From positions 62,001-126,000 of the forward strand of contig NZ_WFGV02000007.1 in NCBI RefSeq assembly GCF_010095445.2: DNA of 64,000 nucleotides, written 5' to 3'. A program made the position numbers and the translations under genes. The stretch is from Pseudomonas sp. TNT3 (GTDB lineage Bacteria; Pseudomonadota; Gammaproteobacteria; Pseudomonadales; Pseudomonadaceae). The notes under the pieces are model-generated. The model was given only the letters and a program-made list of their open reading frames with translations, did no database searches and was not told the origin of the DNA. Shown here one piece after another: positions 8,317 to 16,872 of the stretch; position 1 is the first letter of the stretch, and each line of letters opens with the position of its first letter.

Positions 8317-9671
8317 CCCGCGACAGGCGTTCGCATGGTGACGAACTCTTCGGCGGCAGTCGGGTGCACACCGATGGTGTCGTCGAAGTCACGCTTGGTG
8401 GCGCCCGCCTTCAGGGCGATTGCCAGGCCCTGGACGATTTCACCCGCGTCCGGACCGACCATGTGACATCCCAGCACCTTGTCGGTCTTGGCATCCACCA
8501 CCAGTTTCATCAGGGTGCGCTCCTGGCATTCGGTCAGGGTCAGTTTCATCGGACGGAAACGGCTTTCGTAGATCACCACGTCGTGTCCGGCGTCCCGCGC
8601 CTCTTCCTCGGTCAAACCGACAGTGCCGATGTTCGGCAAGCTGAACACTGCCGTCGGGATCATTTTGTAATCCACCGGACGATAGTGCTCAGGCTTGAAC
8701 AGGCGACGCGCAACGGCCATGCCTTCGGCGAGTGCGACGGGGGTCAGCTGCACTCGACCAATTACATCGCCCAGCGCCAGTATCGAAGGCTCAGCCGTCT
8801 GATACTGTTCGTCGACTTCGACAAAGCCTTTCTTGTCCAGTTTGACGCCGGTGTTTTCCAACCCCAGGTTGTCCAGCATCGGACGTCGACCCGTAGCGTA
8901 GAAAATACAGTCGGCGTGCAGCTCGCGACCGTCCTTGAGGGTCGCTTTCAGGCTGCCGTCGGACTGCTTGTCGATACGCTCGATGTCGGCGTTGAATTGC
9001 AGATTCATGCCGCGCTTGGTCAGCTCTTCCTGCAAATGCTTGCGCACCGAACCGTCGAAACCGCGTAAGAACAGATCGCCGCGATACAGCAATGTCGTCT
9101 CGGCGCCCAGCCCCTGGAAAATCCCGGCAAATTCAACCGCGATGTACCCGCCACCGACGACCAGTACACGCTTGGGCAACTCTTTCAGGAAGAACGCCTG
9201 ATTGGAGCTGATCGCATGTTCATGCCCTGGGATTTCCGGGATCTGCGGCCAGCCACCGGTGGCAATCAGGATGTTTTTTGCGGTATGGCGCGCGCCATTG
9301 ATCTCGACGGTATGGGGATCGACGATCTTGGCGTGGCCTTCATGCAAGGTCACGCCACTGTTTACCAGCAGGTTGCGGTAAATCCCGTTCAGGCGGTTGA
9401 TCTCGCGATCCTTGTTGGCGATCAGCGTCGCCCAATCGAAATCAGCCTCGCCCAGTGTCCAGCCAAATCCGGACGATTGCTCGAAGTCATCGGCAAAATG
9501 CGCGCCGTAGACCAGCAATTTCTTCGGCACACAGCCGACGTTTACACAGGTGCCACCCAGATAGCGGCTTTCAGCCACTGCCACTTTCGCGCCAAATCCC
9601 GCCGCAAAACGCGCAGCACGCACACCGCCGGAACCGGCACCAATTACATAAAGGTCAAAATCGTAGGCCAT
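8313..9671 (-). CDS. gor: Glutathione-disulfide reductase
   Basis: Glutathione reductase keeps cytosolic glutathione reduced using NADPH and FAD. The 452-residue protein has an N-terminal FAD motif [11 protein letters not shown], the redox-active disulfide [13 protein letters not shown] near residues 42-47, the NADPH-binding GGGYIAVE followed by an arginine-containing loop, and the C-terminal catalytic histidine in GVHPTAAEE. Length and all active-site elements are typical. AGGAGA precedes the ATG at 9671. It fits with gloA and ahpCF nearby as part of thiol-based stress defence, although they are separate transcription units. Confidence 0.97.
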   Translation of the reverse strand: MAYDFDLYVIGAGSGGVRAARFAAGFGAKVAVAESRYLGGTCVNVGCVPKKLLVYGAHFADDFEQSSGFGWTLGEADFDWATLIANKDREINRLNGIYRNLLVNSGVTLHEGHAKIVDPHTVEINGARHTAKNILIATGGWPQIPEIPGHEHAISSNQAFFLKELPKRVLVVGGGYIAVEFAGIFQGLGAETTLLYRGDLFLRGFDGSVRKHLQEELTKRGMNLQFNADIERIDKQSDGSLKATLKDGRELHADCIFYATGRRPMLDNLGLENTGVKLDKKGFVEVDEQYQTAEPSILALGDVIGRVQLTPVALAEGMAVARRLFKPEHYRPVDYKMIPTAVFSLPNIGTVGLTEEEARDAGHDVVIYESRFRPMKLTLTECQERTLMKLVVDAKTDKVLGCHMVGPDAGEIVQGLAIALKAGATKRDFDDTIGVHPTAAEEFVTMRTPVAG

Positions 9672-9768
9672 CTCAATCTCCTAGGCAGGCCAACAGCATA
9701 CCCGCAGACGCCGGGCGGGCAAGCGCAATACACGATTTTGGAACGAACCCACCCCACCAAACACAGCC

Positions 9769-9921
9769 CCCTGTAGCAGCTGCCGAGCCTGCGAGGCTGC
9801 GTCCGGCTGCGCAGCAGTCGTAAAATCAGACATCGCGGTCCAGCAGATGCACCTTGCACGCAGGTTTTTCGACTGCTGCGCAGCCGGACGCAGCCTCGCA
9901 GGCTCGGCAGCTGCTACAGGG
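9769..9921. repeat. Long perfect inverted repeat (REPIN-type)
   Basis: Two perfectly complementary 52-bp arms (9769-9820 and 9870-9921) flank a 49-bp spacer. They include GCTGCGCAGCAGTCG, and the whole can extrude as a large hairpin. It fills most of the 340-bp gap between gor and galU; the rest is the galU terminator. Confidence 0.92.
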
Positions 9922-9963
9922 ATAAGCGTGATCTTTGAGGAAATTCCGTAACCACCGGGCAAG

Positions 9964-9990
9964 AAAAAGCCACCCGAAGGTGGCTTTTTC
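9964..9990 (-). terminator. Terminator of galU
   Basis: AAAAAGCCACC/GGTGGCTTTTT symmetrical hairpin just past the galU stop; it can work on both strands. Confidence 0.85.
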
Positions 9991-10012
9991 AATACAAGCA
10001 GGTCAGGCGCTA

Positions 10013-10852
10013 TTAGTAGGCCTTGCCAGTCTTGTAGAAGTTCTCGAAGCAGAAGTTGGTCGCGTCGATGTAGCCTTCAGCGCCACCACAGTCGAAACGC
10101 TTGCCTTTGAACTTGTAGGCCATCACACAGCCGTTCTGCGCCTGTTTCATCAGCGCGTCGGTGATCTGGATTTCACCGCCCTTGCCTGGCTCGGTCTGCT
10201 CGATCAGGTCGAAGATGTCCGGCGTCAGGATGTAGCGACCGATAATGGCCAGGTTCGACGGCGCGTCTTCAGGCTTTGGTTTTTCAACCATGCTGTGAAC
10301 GCGGTAGATGTCGTCGCGGATCATCTCGCCGGCAATCACACCGTACTTGTGAGTCTCTTGCGGATCGACTTCCTGGATGGCGACGATCGAGCAACGGAAC
10401 TGTTTGTACAGCTTGACCATCTGGGTCAGCACGCCGTCACCTTCAAGGTTGACGCACAAGTCATCCGCAAGCACCACGGCGAACGGTTCGTCGCCGATCA
10501 GCGGACGACCGGTCAGGATGGCGTGGCCCAGGCCTTTCATTTCGGTCTGGCGGGTGTAGGAGAACGAGCAGTTGTCGAGCAGCTTGCGGATACCGACCAG
10601 GTACTTTTCCTTGTCGGTGCCTTTGATCTGGTTTTCCAGCTCGTAGCTGATATCGAAGTGGTCTTCCAGTGCGCGTTTGCCGCGACCGGTCACGATGGAA
10701 ATTTCGGTCAACCCAGCGTCCAGGGCTTCTTCAACGCCGTACTGGATCAGTGGCTTGTTTACCACCGGCAGCATTTCTTTGGGCATGGCTTTAGTCGCTG
10801 GCAGGAAGCGAGTACCGTAACCGGCTGCTGGGAACAAGCATTTCTTGATCAT
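10013..10852 (-). CDS. galU: UTP--glucose-1-phosphate uridylyltransferase
   Basis: GalU makes UDP-glucose for polysaccharide, LPS and osmoprotectant synthesis. The 279-residue protein shows the nucleotidyltransferase signature KCLFPAAGYGTRFLPATKAM at the N-terminus. It then has KEMLPVVNKPLIQY, the metal-binding VLADDL and the C-terminal KGKRFDCG. AAGGAC supports the ATG at 10852. It is monocistronic here, with a terminator downstream. Length and motifs match Pseudomonas GalU closely. Confidence 0.97.
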   Translation of the reverse strand: MIKKCLFPAAGYGTRFLPATKAMPKEMLPVVNKPLIQYGVEEALDAGLTEISIVTGRGKRALEDHFDISYELENQIKGTDKEKYLVGIRKLLDNCSFSYTRQTEMKGLGHAILTGRPLIGDEPFAVVLADDLCVNLEGDGVLTQMVKLYKQFRCSIVAIQEVDPQETHKYGVIAGEMIRDDIYRVHSMVEKPKPEDAPSNLAIIGRYILTPDIFDLIEQTEPGKGGEIQITDALMKQAQNGCVMAYKFKGKRFDCGGAEGYIDATNFCFENFYKTGKAY

Positions 10853-11142
10853 AAAAGTCCTTGTAAGGGCTGTGTGTACGAGTTTCGGCGCAGTCTAATC
10901 AGGCGGCGGGCACCTTACAATGCCCCGCGCTGGCTAACCGATGCCATCATAGAGAAATATTCTGTCGGATAGTTCCGCAAACCGGTTTTGTAGATCGCGC
11001 CGGCTCCTATAGATAGCAGAGATCGTCCGTCCTGCCTGTACCGGCAATCGGGCAGGCGTCGGATCACCATACGCCGATCGGCACCGCCTGAGGGCATTTG
11101 GCGCTATCATTGCGTATTGAACCAAGCCAACGAGGCAGATAG
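10853..11142. other. Intergenic region between galU and a small gene
   Basis: About 290 bp separating divergent genes. It must contain both promoters, but I see no convincing operator, repeat or further gene. Confidence 0.5.
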
Positions 11143-11331
11143 ATGTCGGAAGCAAAAAGCGTCAACGGGTTCCTGATCAATCAGGCGAAGGACGGACAAT
11201 GGTGGGTGGCTGGCGCTAATGGCGAGAGTATTGCCGGGCCGTTCCCGACCGAAGCCAGCGCGATTGAAGTGGCATCAGTGTTGCAACTCGAACACCCGCC
11301 CACCAAGCGACGCGGTAAAGACAAGACCTGA
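11143..11331 (+). CDS. Small conserved hypothetical protein
   Basis: A 62-residue protein starting MSEAKSVNGFLINQ, with an aromatic-rich DGQWWVAGANGE centre and a basic tail (KRRGKDK). GAGG eight bases before the ATG and a good terminator just after the stop make it a credible monocistronic gene. The pattern resembles short cytosolic proteins common in Pseudomonas, but I recognise no domain and assign no function. Confidence 0.7.
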   Translation: MSEAKSVNGFLINQAKDGQWWVAGANGESIAGPFPTEASAIEVASVLQLEHPPTKRRGKDKT

Positions 11332-11352
11332 TTTGAACTTATTCGTGACAGA

Positions 11353-11378
11353 AGCCCTGCACTGTGCAGGGCTTTTTT
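11353..11378 (+). terminator. Rho-independent terminator
   Basis: AGCCCTGCAC/GTGCAGGGCT hairpin followed by six T, directly after the preceding small gene. Confidence 0.88.
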
Positions 11379-11471
11379 GTGATGATCCGCAACGAAGTGG
11401 CCTTTCGCTATAACCTTTTGATGCCAGCGCTGTCACAGGCTTAGCCCCATTATCCTGACGACGACAACGAC

Positions 11472-11753
11472 ATGAATAAATTCTTACCCCTGATCGCACT
11501 ATTGGCCCTTGGCGGCTGCGCAACATCCGAAACAACCTACCTGAACAACGGGGAACAAGGGCTTGCGATCGATTGCTCCGGGGAAGCCAATTCCTGGGCA
11601 ACGTGTTACGAGAAAGCCGATGCATCGTGCGCCGGTACCGGCTATCGAATCGTAGGCACTGACGGCACACCCTCACTCAAGGAAAGCGACAAGACCTTAG
11701 GCGTCGATGTCGGCAACTTCAAAAACCGCAGTGTCGTGGTGGTGTGCAAGTAA
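11472..11753 (+). CDS. Small lipoprotein, hypothetical
   Basis: A 93-residue protein with a lipoprotein signal: hydrophobic residues 5-13, then lipobox LGGC with the modifiable cysteine at residue 16. The mature part has four further cysteines in IDCSGEANSWATCYEKADASC and near the C-terminus, suggesting disulfides. Inspection suggests an envelope-anchored domain, with GYRIVG near residue 57. The ribosome binding site is weak. No partner or function is evident. Confidence 0.72.
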   Translation: MNKFLPLIALLALGGCATSETTYLNNGEQGLAIDCSGEANSWATCYEKADASCAGTGYRIVGTDGTPSLKESDKTLGVDVGNFKNRSVVVVCK

Positions 11754-11763
11754 GGCCCCTGCC

Positions 11764-11994
11764 CTACATGTGGATTTCGGCGAATTTGATTCCGAGACCT
11801 CGAACGGTCTCGATCAAATCGTCGAGACGACTGAAGGATTCGACTTCGTCGTTTTCATCGACCAGAAAGTAGCTACGCCCCTCGCTTTTCTTGAAAAAAA
11901 CGATCCACTCCCCTGAATTGGCCGGGTTCTGAATCACATGCGTGGCAGAAATCAGGCCCTCTGCATGACGTTCCCGTACCTGCTCTCTTTTCAT
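11764..11994 (-). CDS. Small hypothetical protein
   Basis: A 76-residue cytosolic protein beginning MKREQVRERHAEGL and ending IKFAEIHM. The start at 11994 is chosen over a longer frame because TGGAG is well spaced before it and the upstream extension looks non-coding. The sequence includes an amphipathic strand pattern (GEWIVFFKKSEGRSYFLVD) followed by a helix. It is convergent with the lipoprotein gene, with only 10 bp between the stops. Function unknown. Confidence 0.65.
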   Translation of the reverse strand: MKREQVRERHAEGLISATHVIQNPANSGEWIVFFKKSEGRSYFLVDENDEVESFSRLDDLIETVRGLGIKFAEIHM

Positions 11995-12067
11995 TACTCG
12001 ACTCCAGAAATGACAATGCCGCCAAAGCGTTGCTTTGACGGCATCTATGCGTGCGGACTGTAGTTTA

Positions 12068-12424
12068 TCAGCCCGATATGCAGGCCGTGGCGGCATTTCG
12101 AACATCCCATGGGCGCAACGGCACATTGGAAATGCGCTCGTGCAGCTTGATGCTGCTGCCCGTTGAGCGATCTTCGATATCAAACACCGCGGCCGGCCCA
12201 GAGGTCAGCTTTTGCGGAACGATCACTCGGACACCGTCCTTGTGCGGTTCGATTTGCAGAGCGCCCCGGCTACTGGCCAGCTTCTCGGTCAGGCACTGCG
12301 CATACTCCTGGGGCTTCTTGCCTGAGATCACGCTCATGGTCGGCAACGTTTCATTGATCTCCGAAACACTTGCGCAACCACCGATCGACAACGCCAATGG
12401 CAAAACCAACACACCCCACTTCAT
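12068..12424 (-). CDS. Lipoprotein, hypothetical
   Basis: A 118-residue protein with signal peptide and lipobox IGGC (cysteine near residue 16). The start is fixed by GGAGG seven bases upstream of the ATG at 12424; a longer frame to 12688 has no such support. The mature part alternates short strands and ends with cysteine in AATACISG, so a disulfide with CLTEKL is possible. I see no enzyme motif. Confidence 0.75.
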   Translation of the reverse strand: MKWGVLVLPLALSIGGCASVSEINETLPTMSVISGKKPQEYAQCLTEKLASSRGALQIEPHKDGVRVIVPQKLTSGPAAVFDIEDRSTGSSIKLHERISNVPLRPWDVRNAATACISG

Positions 12425-12635
12425 ACAAAACCTCCGATAAAGAGCCTCCGACAGCACAAATGCCGTTTTTCTCCGAAGCTCACTGCGTTTATCGCTCATG
12501 GATCTCCAAATAACCGGTTTAATTGTCAAAGTGGACCACGGCGGCCGGATAATAACCTGTTCGGGCTGATAAACTGCGCCCATCGCCCAAGCTATCGTTT
12601 TGATTTTGTAGAAAAAGCCCTTCTGGAGGCGCCTC

Positions 12636-12938
12636 ATGAAATTTATCCACCAGCGCGAGCACCTCAACGAAGACGACATCGTCGTCATTCAATGCTCCCA
12701 AACCTGCAACATCCGCTTGATGAACGACGCCAACTTTCGCAGCTTCAAAAATGGTGGCCGTCATACGTATCACGGCGGAGCGTTTGACACTTTCCCGGCG
12801 CGAATTACTGCACCGAGTACCGGTTTCTGGAACATCACGATCGACACGGTCAGCAACCGGGCTATCAGCGTGACCCGCAAACCGACCCTGACACATTCGA
12901 TCAAGATCATCCGCCGCTCCAACTCGAAACTGAGTTGA
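12636..12938 (+). CDS. DUF1883 domain protein
   Basis: A 100-residue protein that fits DUF1883: MKFIHQREHLNEDDIVVIQC at the start, then NIRLMND, an aromatic GGRHTYHGGAFDTFPARI core and a C-terminal TIDT segment with basic tail. The family is a small beta-rich fold of unknown role, sometimes linked to TIR-type proteins. GGAGG before the ATG supports the start. The next small gene follows in the same direction, so the two may be cotranscribed. Confidence 0.8.
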   Translation: MKFIHQREHLNEDDIVVIQCSQTCNIRLMNDANFRSFKNGGRHTYHGGAFDTFPARITAPSTGFWNITIDTVSNRAISVTRKPTLTHSIKIIRRSNSKLS

Positions 12939-12972
12939 GTAACGCTCCTACATGAAGACAGCAGGAATGACC

Positions 12973-13143
12973 GTGGCCCAAACGACCAAATACGTCATCA
13001 AATACAAACTCAACGGCGAACGTCGATTCGAGTTTGCACAGCTCGAAAACGGCACGACAGAAGAAGCCAAGGCTGCGCTGGATGTGATTCACGGCCAAGG
13101 CGACGACGTGATCAGCGAAATTAGCGTGAGCAAAGCGCTGTAG
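12973..13143 (+). CDS. Small hypothetical protein
   Basis: About 56 residues (VAQTTKYVIKYKLNGERRFE...), a strand-strand-helix pattern. I prefer the GTG at 12973 because AGGA lies six bases upstream; ATGs at 12952 and 12967 are alternatives without good spacing. It follows the DUF1883 gene closely. Function unknown. Confidence 0.55.
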   Translation: MAQTTKYVIKYKLNGERRFEFAQLENGTTEEAKAALDVIHGQGDDVISEISVSKAL

Positions 13144-13170
13144 GAGCAATGCGACCGGCGCCTGCCAGAG

Positions 13171-13192
13171 TTCGACCGCAAGCGCCGGAGTG
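13171..13192 (+). promoter_or_regulatory. Repeated 22-bp element upstream of the alkylation-repair cluster (copy 1)
   Basis: TTCGACCGCAAGCGCCGGAG continuing TG; it matches 20 of 22 bases of a second copy at 14638-14659 upstream of ada. It lies 60 bp before the first oxygenase gene, in promoter position. Candidate Ada operator (inference). Confidence 0.5.
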
Positions 13193-13251
13193 ATTCCGCC
13201 GCAAGCCCGTCCCAGACTGCCACCTTTAACCCTGCGTTAAGGAGTCAGGAC

Positions 13252-13959
13252 ATGTTTGATGAGCGTTCGCTCGATGGATTCGACTGGGACGGTCTGCAAC
13301 AGCAACTCGACCAGGATGGCTGCGCCGTCATCAAGTCGTTGTTGAGCGATGAGGATTGCGCGGATATCAGCGCGATGTATTCGCAATTCGAGCCATTCCG
13401 CTCTCAAGTCATGATGGCTCGCCATGGCTTTGGCCGTGGCGAGTACAAGTACTTCAAGTATCCACTGCCTGAACTCGTCAGCCGCTTGCGTCGCGCGCTC
13501 TACTCTCGTCTGGTGGCGATCGCCAATCGCTGGTACGAATGTATGGACCTGCCCACCCGATTCCCCGATCAACATGAAGCGTTTATTCAGCGCTGCCATG
13601 CCGCTGGTCAGGAACGTCCGACCCCCTTATTGCTGCAGTACGGTCCTCAAGACTACAACTGCCTGCATCAGGATTTGTACGGTGAACATGTTTTCCCGCT
13701 GCAAGTGGCGATTCTTCTGTCAGAACCGGATGAAGACTTCACAGGAGGCGAATTTGTGCTGACCGAACAGCGCCCACGAATGCAGTCGCGCCCGCAAGTC
13801 ATCAGCCTGAGAAAAGGCGACGGGGTCATCTTTGCGGTCAATCAACGTCCGGTCAAAGGCATCCGCGGTTACTACCGCGTTACCCTGCGCCATGGCGTGA
13901 GTCGTCTGCACACTGGAAAGCGGCACACCTTGGGCATCATCTTTCACGACGCGTTATGA
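13252..13959 (+). CDS. 2-oxoglutarate/Fe(II)-dependent oxygenase
   Basis: A 235-residue protein of the prolyl-hydroxylase-like 2OG-Fe(II) oxygenase type. The iron-binding HxD is visible in CLHQDLYGEH, and the C-terminal half has RVTLRHGVSRLHTGKRHT, supplying the distal histidine and a 2-oxoglutarate-binding basic residue. The TGGEFVLTEQRPRMQSRP segment is typical of this subgroup. AAGGAG supports the ATG. It is followed after 3 bp by alkB and then ada, so it likely belongs to the adaptive alkylation response; its substrate is unknown. Confidence 0.85.
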   Translation: MFDERSLDGFDWDGLQQQLDQDGCAVIKSLLSDEDCADISAMYSQFEPFRSQVMMARHGFGRGEYKYFKYPLPELVSRLRRALYSRLVAIANRWYECMDLPTRFPDQHEAFIQRCHAAGQERPTPLLLQYGPQDYNCLHQDLYGEHVFPLQVAILLSEPDEDFTGGEFVLTEQRPRMQSRPQVISLRKGDGVIFAVNQRPVKGIRGYYRVTLRHGVSRLHTGKRHTLGIIFHDAL

Positions 13960-13962
13960 GCC

Positions 13963-14628
13963 ATGAACCCGACTACTTTAGACATGTTCGCCAACCTCGA
14001 ACCCGAGCAACATCCCAGGCGCGAGCAGATGGGGAAACAGTCCTACGTGCTCAGGGGCTTCGCCCTGCCCTGGCTGGATCGATTACTGCCTGAACTCGAG
14101 GCGGTGCTGAAGGCTGCGCCATTTCGGCAGATGGTCACGCCGGGCGGGTTCACCATGTCGGCAGCCATGAGCAGTTGCGGCACCTGGGGCTGGACGACCG
14201 ACCGCAGTGGCTATCGCTATACCCGACAAGACCCGCTAAGTGGCGAGCCTTGGCCGGACATGCCCGAGGTGTTTTTCCAGCTGGCCCAAGCGGCAGCGCG
14301 AGAAGCCGGATTTGAAGCGTTCGTGCCGGATTCCTGCTTGATCAATCGCTACGTTCCCGGTGCAAAAATGTCATTGCATCAGGACAAGGACGAAACGTCC
14401 TACGAGGCGCCCATTGTCTCGGTGTCCCTGGGGTTGCCGGCGATGTTCCTGTTCGGCGGATTTGAACGCAGCGATAAATGCCAACGAGTGCCGCTGCTGC
14501 ATGGCGATATTGTGGTTTGGGGCGGTGTCGACCGTTTGCGATATCACGGCGTTTTGCCTATCAAGGAAGGTCAGCACCCGCGACTGGGCGAACAACGGAT
14601 CAACTTCACATTTCGTACCGCCCGATGA
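13963..14628 (+). CDS. alkB: AlkB-type DNA oxidative demethylase
   Basis: AlkB removes methyl groups from 1-methyladenine and 3-methylcytosine by 2-oxoglutarate-dependent oxidation. The 221-residue protein has the iron HxD in SLHQDKDE, the distal histidine in RYHGVLP, and two arginines at the C-terminus (LGEQRINFTFR) for 2-oxoglutarate and substrate. Length matches E. coli AlkB. It starts 3 bp after the upstream oxygenase, indicating translational coupling, and lies just before ada. Confidence 0.95.
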   Translation: MNPTTLDMFANLEPEQHPRREQMGKQSYVLRGFALPWLDRLLPELEAVLKAAPFRQMVTPGGFTMSAAMSSCGTWGWTTDRSGYRYTRQDPLSGEPWPDMPEVFFQLAQAAAREAGFEAFVPDSCLINRYVPGAKMSLHQDKDETSYEAPIVSVSLGLPAMFLFGGFERSDKCQRVPLLHGDIVVWGGVDRLRYHGVLPIKEGQHPRLGEQRINFTFRTAR

Positions 14629-14637
14629 ACATCCGAA

Positions 14638-14659
14638 TTCAACCGCAAGCACCGGAGTG
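14638..14659 (+). promoter_or_regulatory. Repeated 22-bp element upstream of ada (copy 2)
   Basis: TTCAACCGCAAGCACCGGAG continuing TG, the partner of the copy at 13171-13192. It sits in the alkB-ada gap about 55 bp before the likely ada start. Confidence 0.5.
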
Positions 14660-14714
14660 TGGTGGATGGGCCCAGGACTTAGTCTGAATGAAACGTCGCA
14701 ACGGAAATGACGCA

Positions 14715-15779
14715 ATGACCACTCATTCGACCAGGATCACCATCGAGAACGACCCGCGCTGGGCCGCCGTGGTTGCACGCGACCCGCGTTCGGACGGGCA
14801 ATTCGTGTACGCGGTCAAAACCACCGGCGTCTATTGCCGGCCCAGCAGTCTGGCGCGGTTGCCCAACCCGCAAAATGTCGAATTCTTCGACACCGCCGAA
14901 CTGGCCCAGGCCGCGGGATATCGCCCCAGCAAACGCGCAGCAAAAGATCAGAGCGAGATCGCGGCGCAGCATGCGGCCACGGTCGCCGCTGCCTGCCGGC
15001 AGATCGAAGAGGCCGAGGAGCTACCGGCGCTCAGTGACCTGGCGTTAGCGGCAGGGCTCAGCAGCTTTCACTTCCACCGGGTGTTCAAGGCCGTGACCGG
15101 GCTGACGCCCAGGGAGTACGCCCGCGCACATCGATCTCGCAAAGTGCGCGAGCATCTGGGCAATGGCGGCTCGGTCACTGATGCGTTGTACGACGCCGGC
15201 TTCAATTCCAATAGCCGGTTTTACGCAGCGGCGGACCATGTGCTGGGCATGAAACCTGCTGATTACCGAGCCGCCGGCCAAAACAACGACATCAGGTTTG
15301 CCGTCGGCCAGTGTTCGCTGGGGGCGATCCTGGTGGCGCAAAGTGAACGCGGCGTTTGCGCGATCCTGCTGGGCGATGATCCGCATCAACTGGTCTGCGA
15401 TCTGCAGGACAAATTCCGTAGAGCCAATCTGATTGGCGCTGATCACGCGTTCGAGCAACTGATCGCCAAGGTGGTTGGCTTTATCGAGGCCCCGGCGCTG
15501 GGCCTGGACTTGCCGCTGGATCTGCGCGGTACCGCGTTTCAGGAGCGGGTCTGGCTGGCATTGCGCGAGATTCCTGTAGGCAGTACGGCCAGCTATGCCG
15601 AAATCGCGCAGCGTATCGGTGCGCCGAAATCCTACCGCGCCGTGGCTCAAGCCTGTGGGGCTAACAGCCTGGCGGTGGCGATTCCTTGCCACCGGGTTGT
15701 GCGCAGCGATGGCGATCTTTCAGGGTATCGCTGGGGGGTTGAGCGCAAGCGGCAATTGTTGGAGCGTGAGAGTCGTTAG
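14715..15779 (+). CDS. ada: Ada: AraC-type regulator fused to O6-methylguanine-DNA methyltransferase, with degenerate N-terminal zinc site
   Basis: Ada repairs methyl phosphotriesters through its N-terminal zinc domain and then activates the adaptive response; its C-terminal domain repairs O6-methylguanine. Of 354 residues, about 1-75 are Ada N-terminal domain, 85-180 an AraC-type helix-turn-helix, and 185-350 the methyltransferase with active-site PCHRVV. E. coli Ada uses four zinc cysteines. Here only the first (VYCRPS, residue 41) remains; the other three are Ser45, Ser72 (GYRPSKRAAKD) and Ala75, confirmed in the nucleotide sequence. The phosphotriester switch may therefore not work in the standard way. 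Start chosen at ATG 14715 rather than 14688, as E. coli-like sequence begins there and GGAA lies 10 bases before it. Confidence 0.93.
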   Translation: MTTHSTRITIENDPRWAAVVARDPRSDGQFVYAVKTTGVYCRPSSLARLPNPQNVEFFDTAELAQAAGYRPSKRAAKDQSEIAAQHAATVAAACRQIEEAEELPALSDLALAAGLSSFHFHRVFKAVTGLTPREYARAHRSRKVREHLGNGGSVTDALYDAGFNSNSRFYAAADHVLGMKPADYRAAGQNNDIRFAVGQCSLGAILVAQSERGVCAILLGDDPHQLVCDLQDKFRRANLIGADHAFEQLIAKVVGFIEAPALGLDLPLDLRGTAFQERVWLALREIPVGSTASYAEIAQRIGAPKSYRAVAQACGANSLAVAIPCHRVVRSDGDLSGYRWGVERKRQLLERESR

Positions 15780-15791
15780 GTTTTCAAGATC

Positions 15792-15884
15792 AAAAGATCG
15801 CAGCCTCGTTTCACTCGACAGTTCCTACAAGGGTTATGCGTATACCTGTAGGAGCTGTCGAGTGAAACGAGGCTGCGATCTTTT
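15792..15884. repeat. REP/REPIN palindrome
   Basis: Arms of 38 bp (15792-15829, 15847-15884) with one mismatch, containing TGTAGGAGCTGTCGAG, between the convergent ada and the next gene. Confidence 0.88.
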
Positions 15885-15888
15885 AAGT

Positions 15889-16872
15889 TTAGCGATTAAC
15901 GTCCACCACCACTCTCCCCCGCAACTGACCCGCCAGCAACCGTGGAGCGGCCTCGATGACCTCGTTCAATCCGATCTCGTGGCTGATCAGCGGCAACAAT
16001 GCGACGTCCAGATCCCGCGCCAGGCGATCCCAGGCCAGCACACGCCTGGCTTTTGGCTGGGTCACGCTATTGATACCGGCCAGGGTGACGCCGCGCAAAA
16101 TGAAAGGGGCAACAGATGCCGGGAAATCCATCCCTTGTGCCAGCCCGCACGCTGCAACGGTTCCGTTGGATTTTGTGGCGGCGCAGGCGTTGGCCAGGGT
16201 ATGGCTGCCGACTGAATCGATGACCGCCGCCCAGCGTTCCTTGGCCAACGGCTTGCCCGGCTCGGACAATGTGGCACGTTCAATGATGTCACTGGCACCC
16301 AATTGCTTGAGGTACTCATGCTCGGAAGTCCGGCCCGTGGACGCGACCACCCGATAGCCCAGCTTGCTCAGCAATGCGATGGCGAAACTGCCTACGCCTC
16401 CGTTGGCACCCGTGACCAGTACTTCGCCCTGTTCCGGCGTCACACCGTTGTGTTCCAGCGCCAGGATACTCAACATCGCCGTGTAGCCCGCCGTGCCAAT
16501 GGCCATCGCCTGGGCCGCTGTGAACGCCTCGGGCAACGGAATCAGCCAGTCGCCGTTCAGGCGCGCTTTTTGTGCCAATCCACCCCAGTGCCCTTCACCC
16601 ACACCCCAGCCATTGAGTAAGACGTTATCCCCGACTTTGTAGTCCGGATGCTCGCTGCTTTCGACAGTACCGGCCAGATCGATTCCCGGCACCATCGGGA
16701 ATTTTCGCACCACCGGGCTGCTACCGGTAATCGCCAGGCCATCCTTGAAGTTCAGCGTGCTGTAAGCCACGCGCACCGTCACATTGCCTTCGGGCAATTG
16801 ATCGTCATTGATCGCTTGCAGTGTGGCCTGGTAACCGCTGTCATCTTTGTTGATCAGAATGCCGTTGAACAT
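15889..16872 (-). CDS. AcuI/YhdH-family zinc-free alcohol dehydrogenase-like oxidoreductase
   Basis: A 327-residue medium-chain dehydrogenase/reductase of the YhdH-AcuI type, in which characterised members reduce acrylyl-CoA with NADPH. It begins MFNGILINKDDSGYQ. The substrate-domain motif is YSTLNFKDGLAITG, followed by PMVPGIDLAGTV, the cofactor-binding loop GANGGVGSFAIALL and a basic loop near TGR for NADPH. Zinc-ligand cysteines are absent, as in the family. AGGAGG directly upstream fixes the ATG at 16872. It stands alone; the physiological substrate cannot be read from the sequence. Confidence 0.9.
   Translation of the reverse strand: MFNGILINKDDSGYQATLQAINDDQLPEGNVTVRVAYSTLNFKDGLAITGSSPVVRKFPMVPGIDLAGTVESSEHPDYKVGDNVLLNGWGVGEGHWGGLAQKARLNGDWLIPLPEAFTAAQAMAIGTAGYTAMLSILALEHNGVTPEQGEVLVTGANGGVGSFAIALLSKLGYRVVASTGRTSEHEYLKQLGASDIIERATLSEPGKPLAKERWAAVIDSVGSHTLANACAATKSNGTVAACGLAQGMDFPASVAPFILRGVTLAGINSVTQPKARRVLAWDRLARDLDVALLPLISHEIGLNEVIEAAPRLLAGQLRGRVVVDVNR

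Noticed and set aside
13130-13140. AAAGCGC as an E. coli-type Ada box
   Set aside because: Only seven bases match, the site lies inside the preceding gene end, and no second box element is in register.
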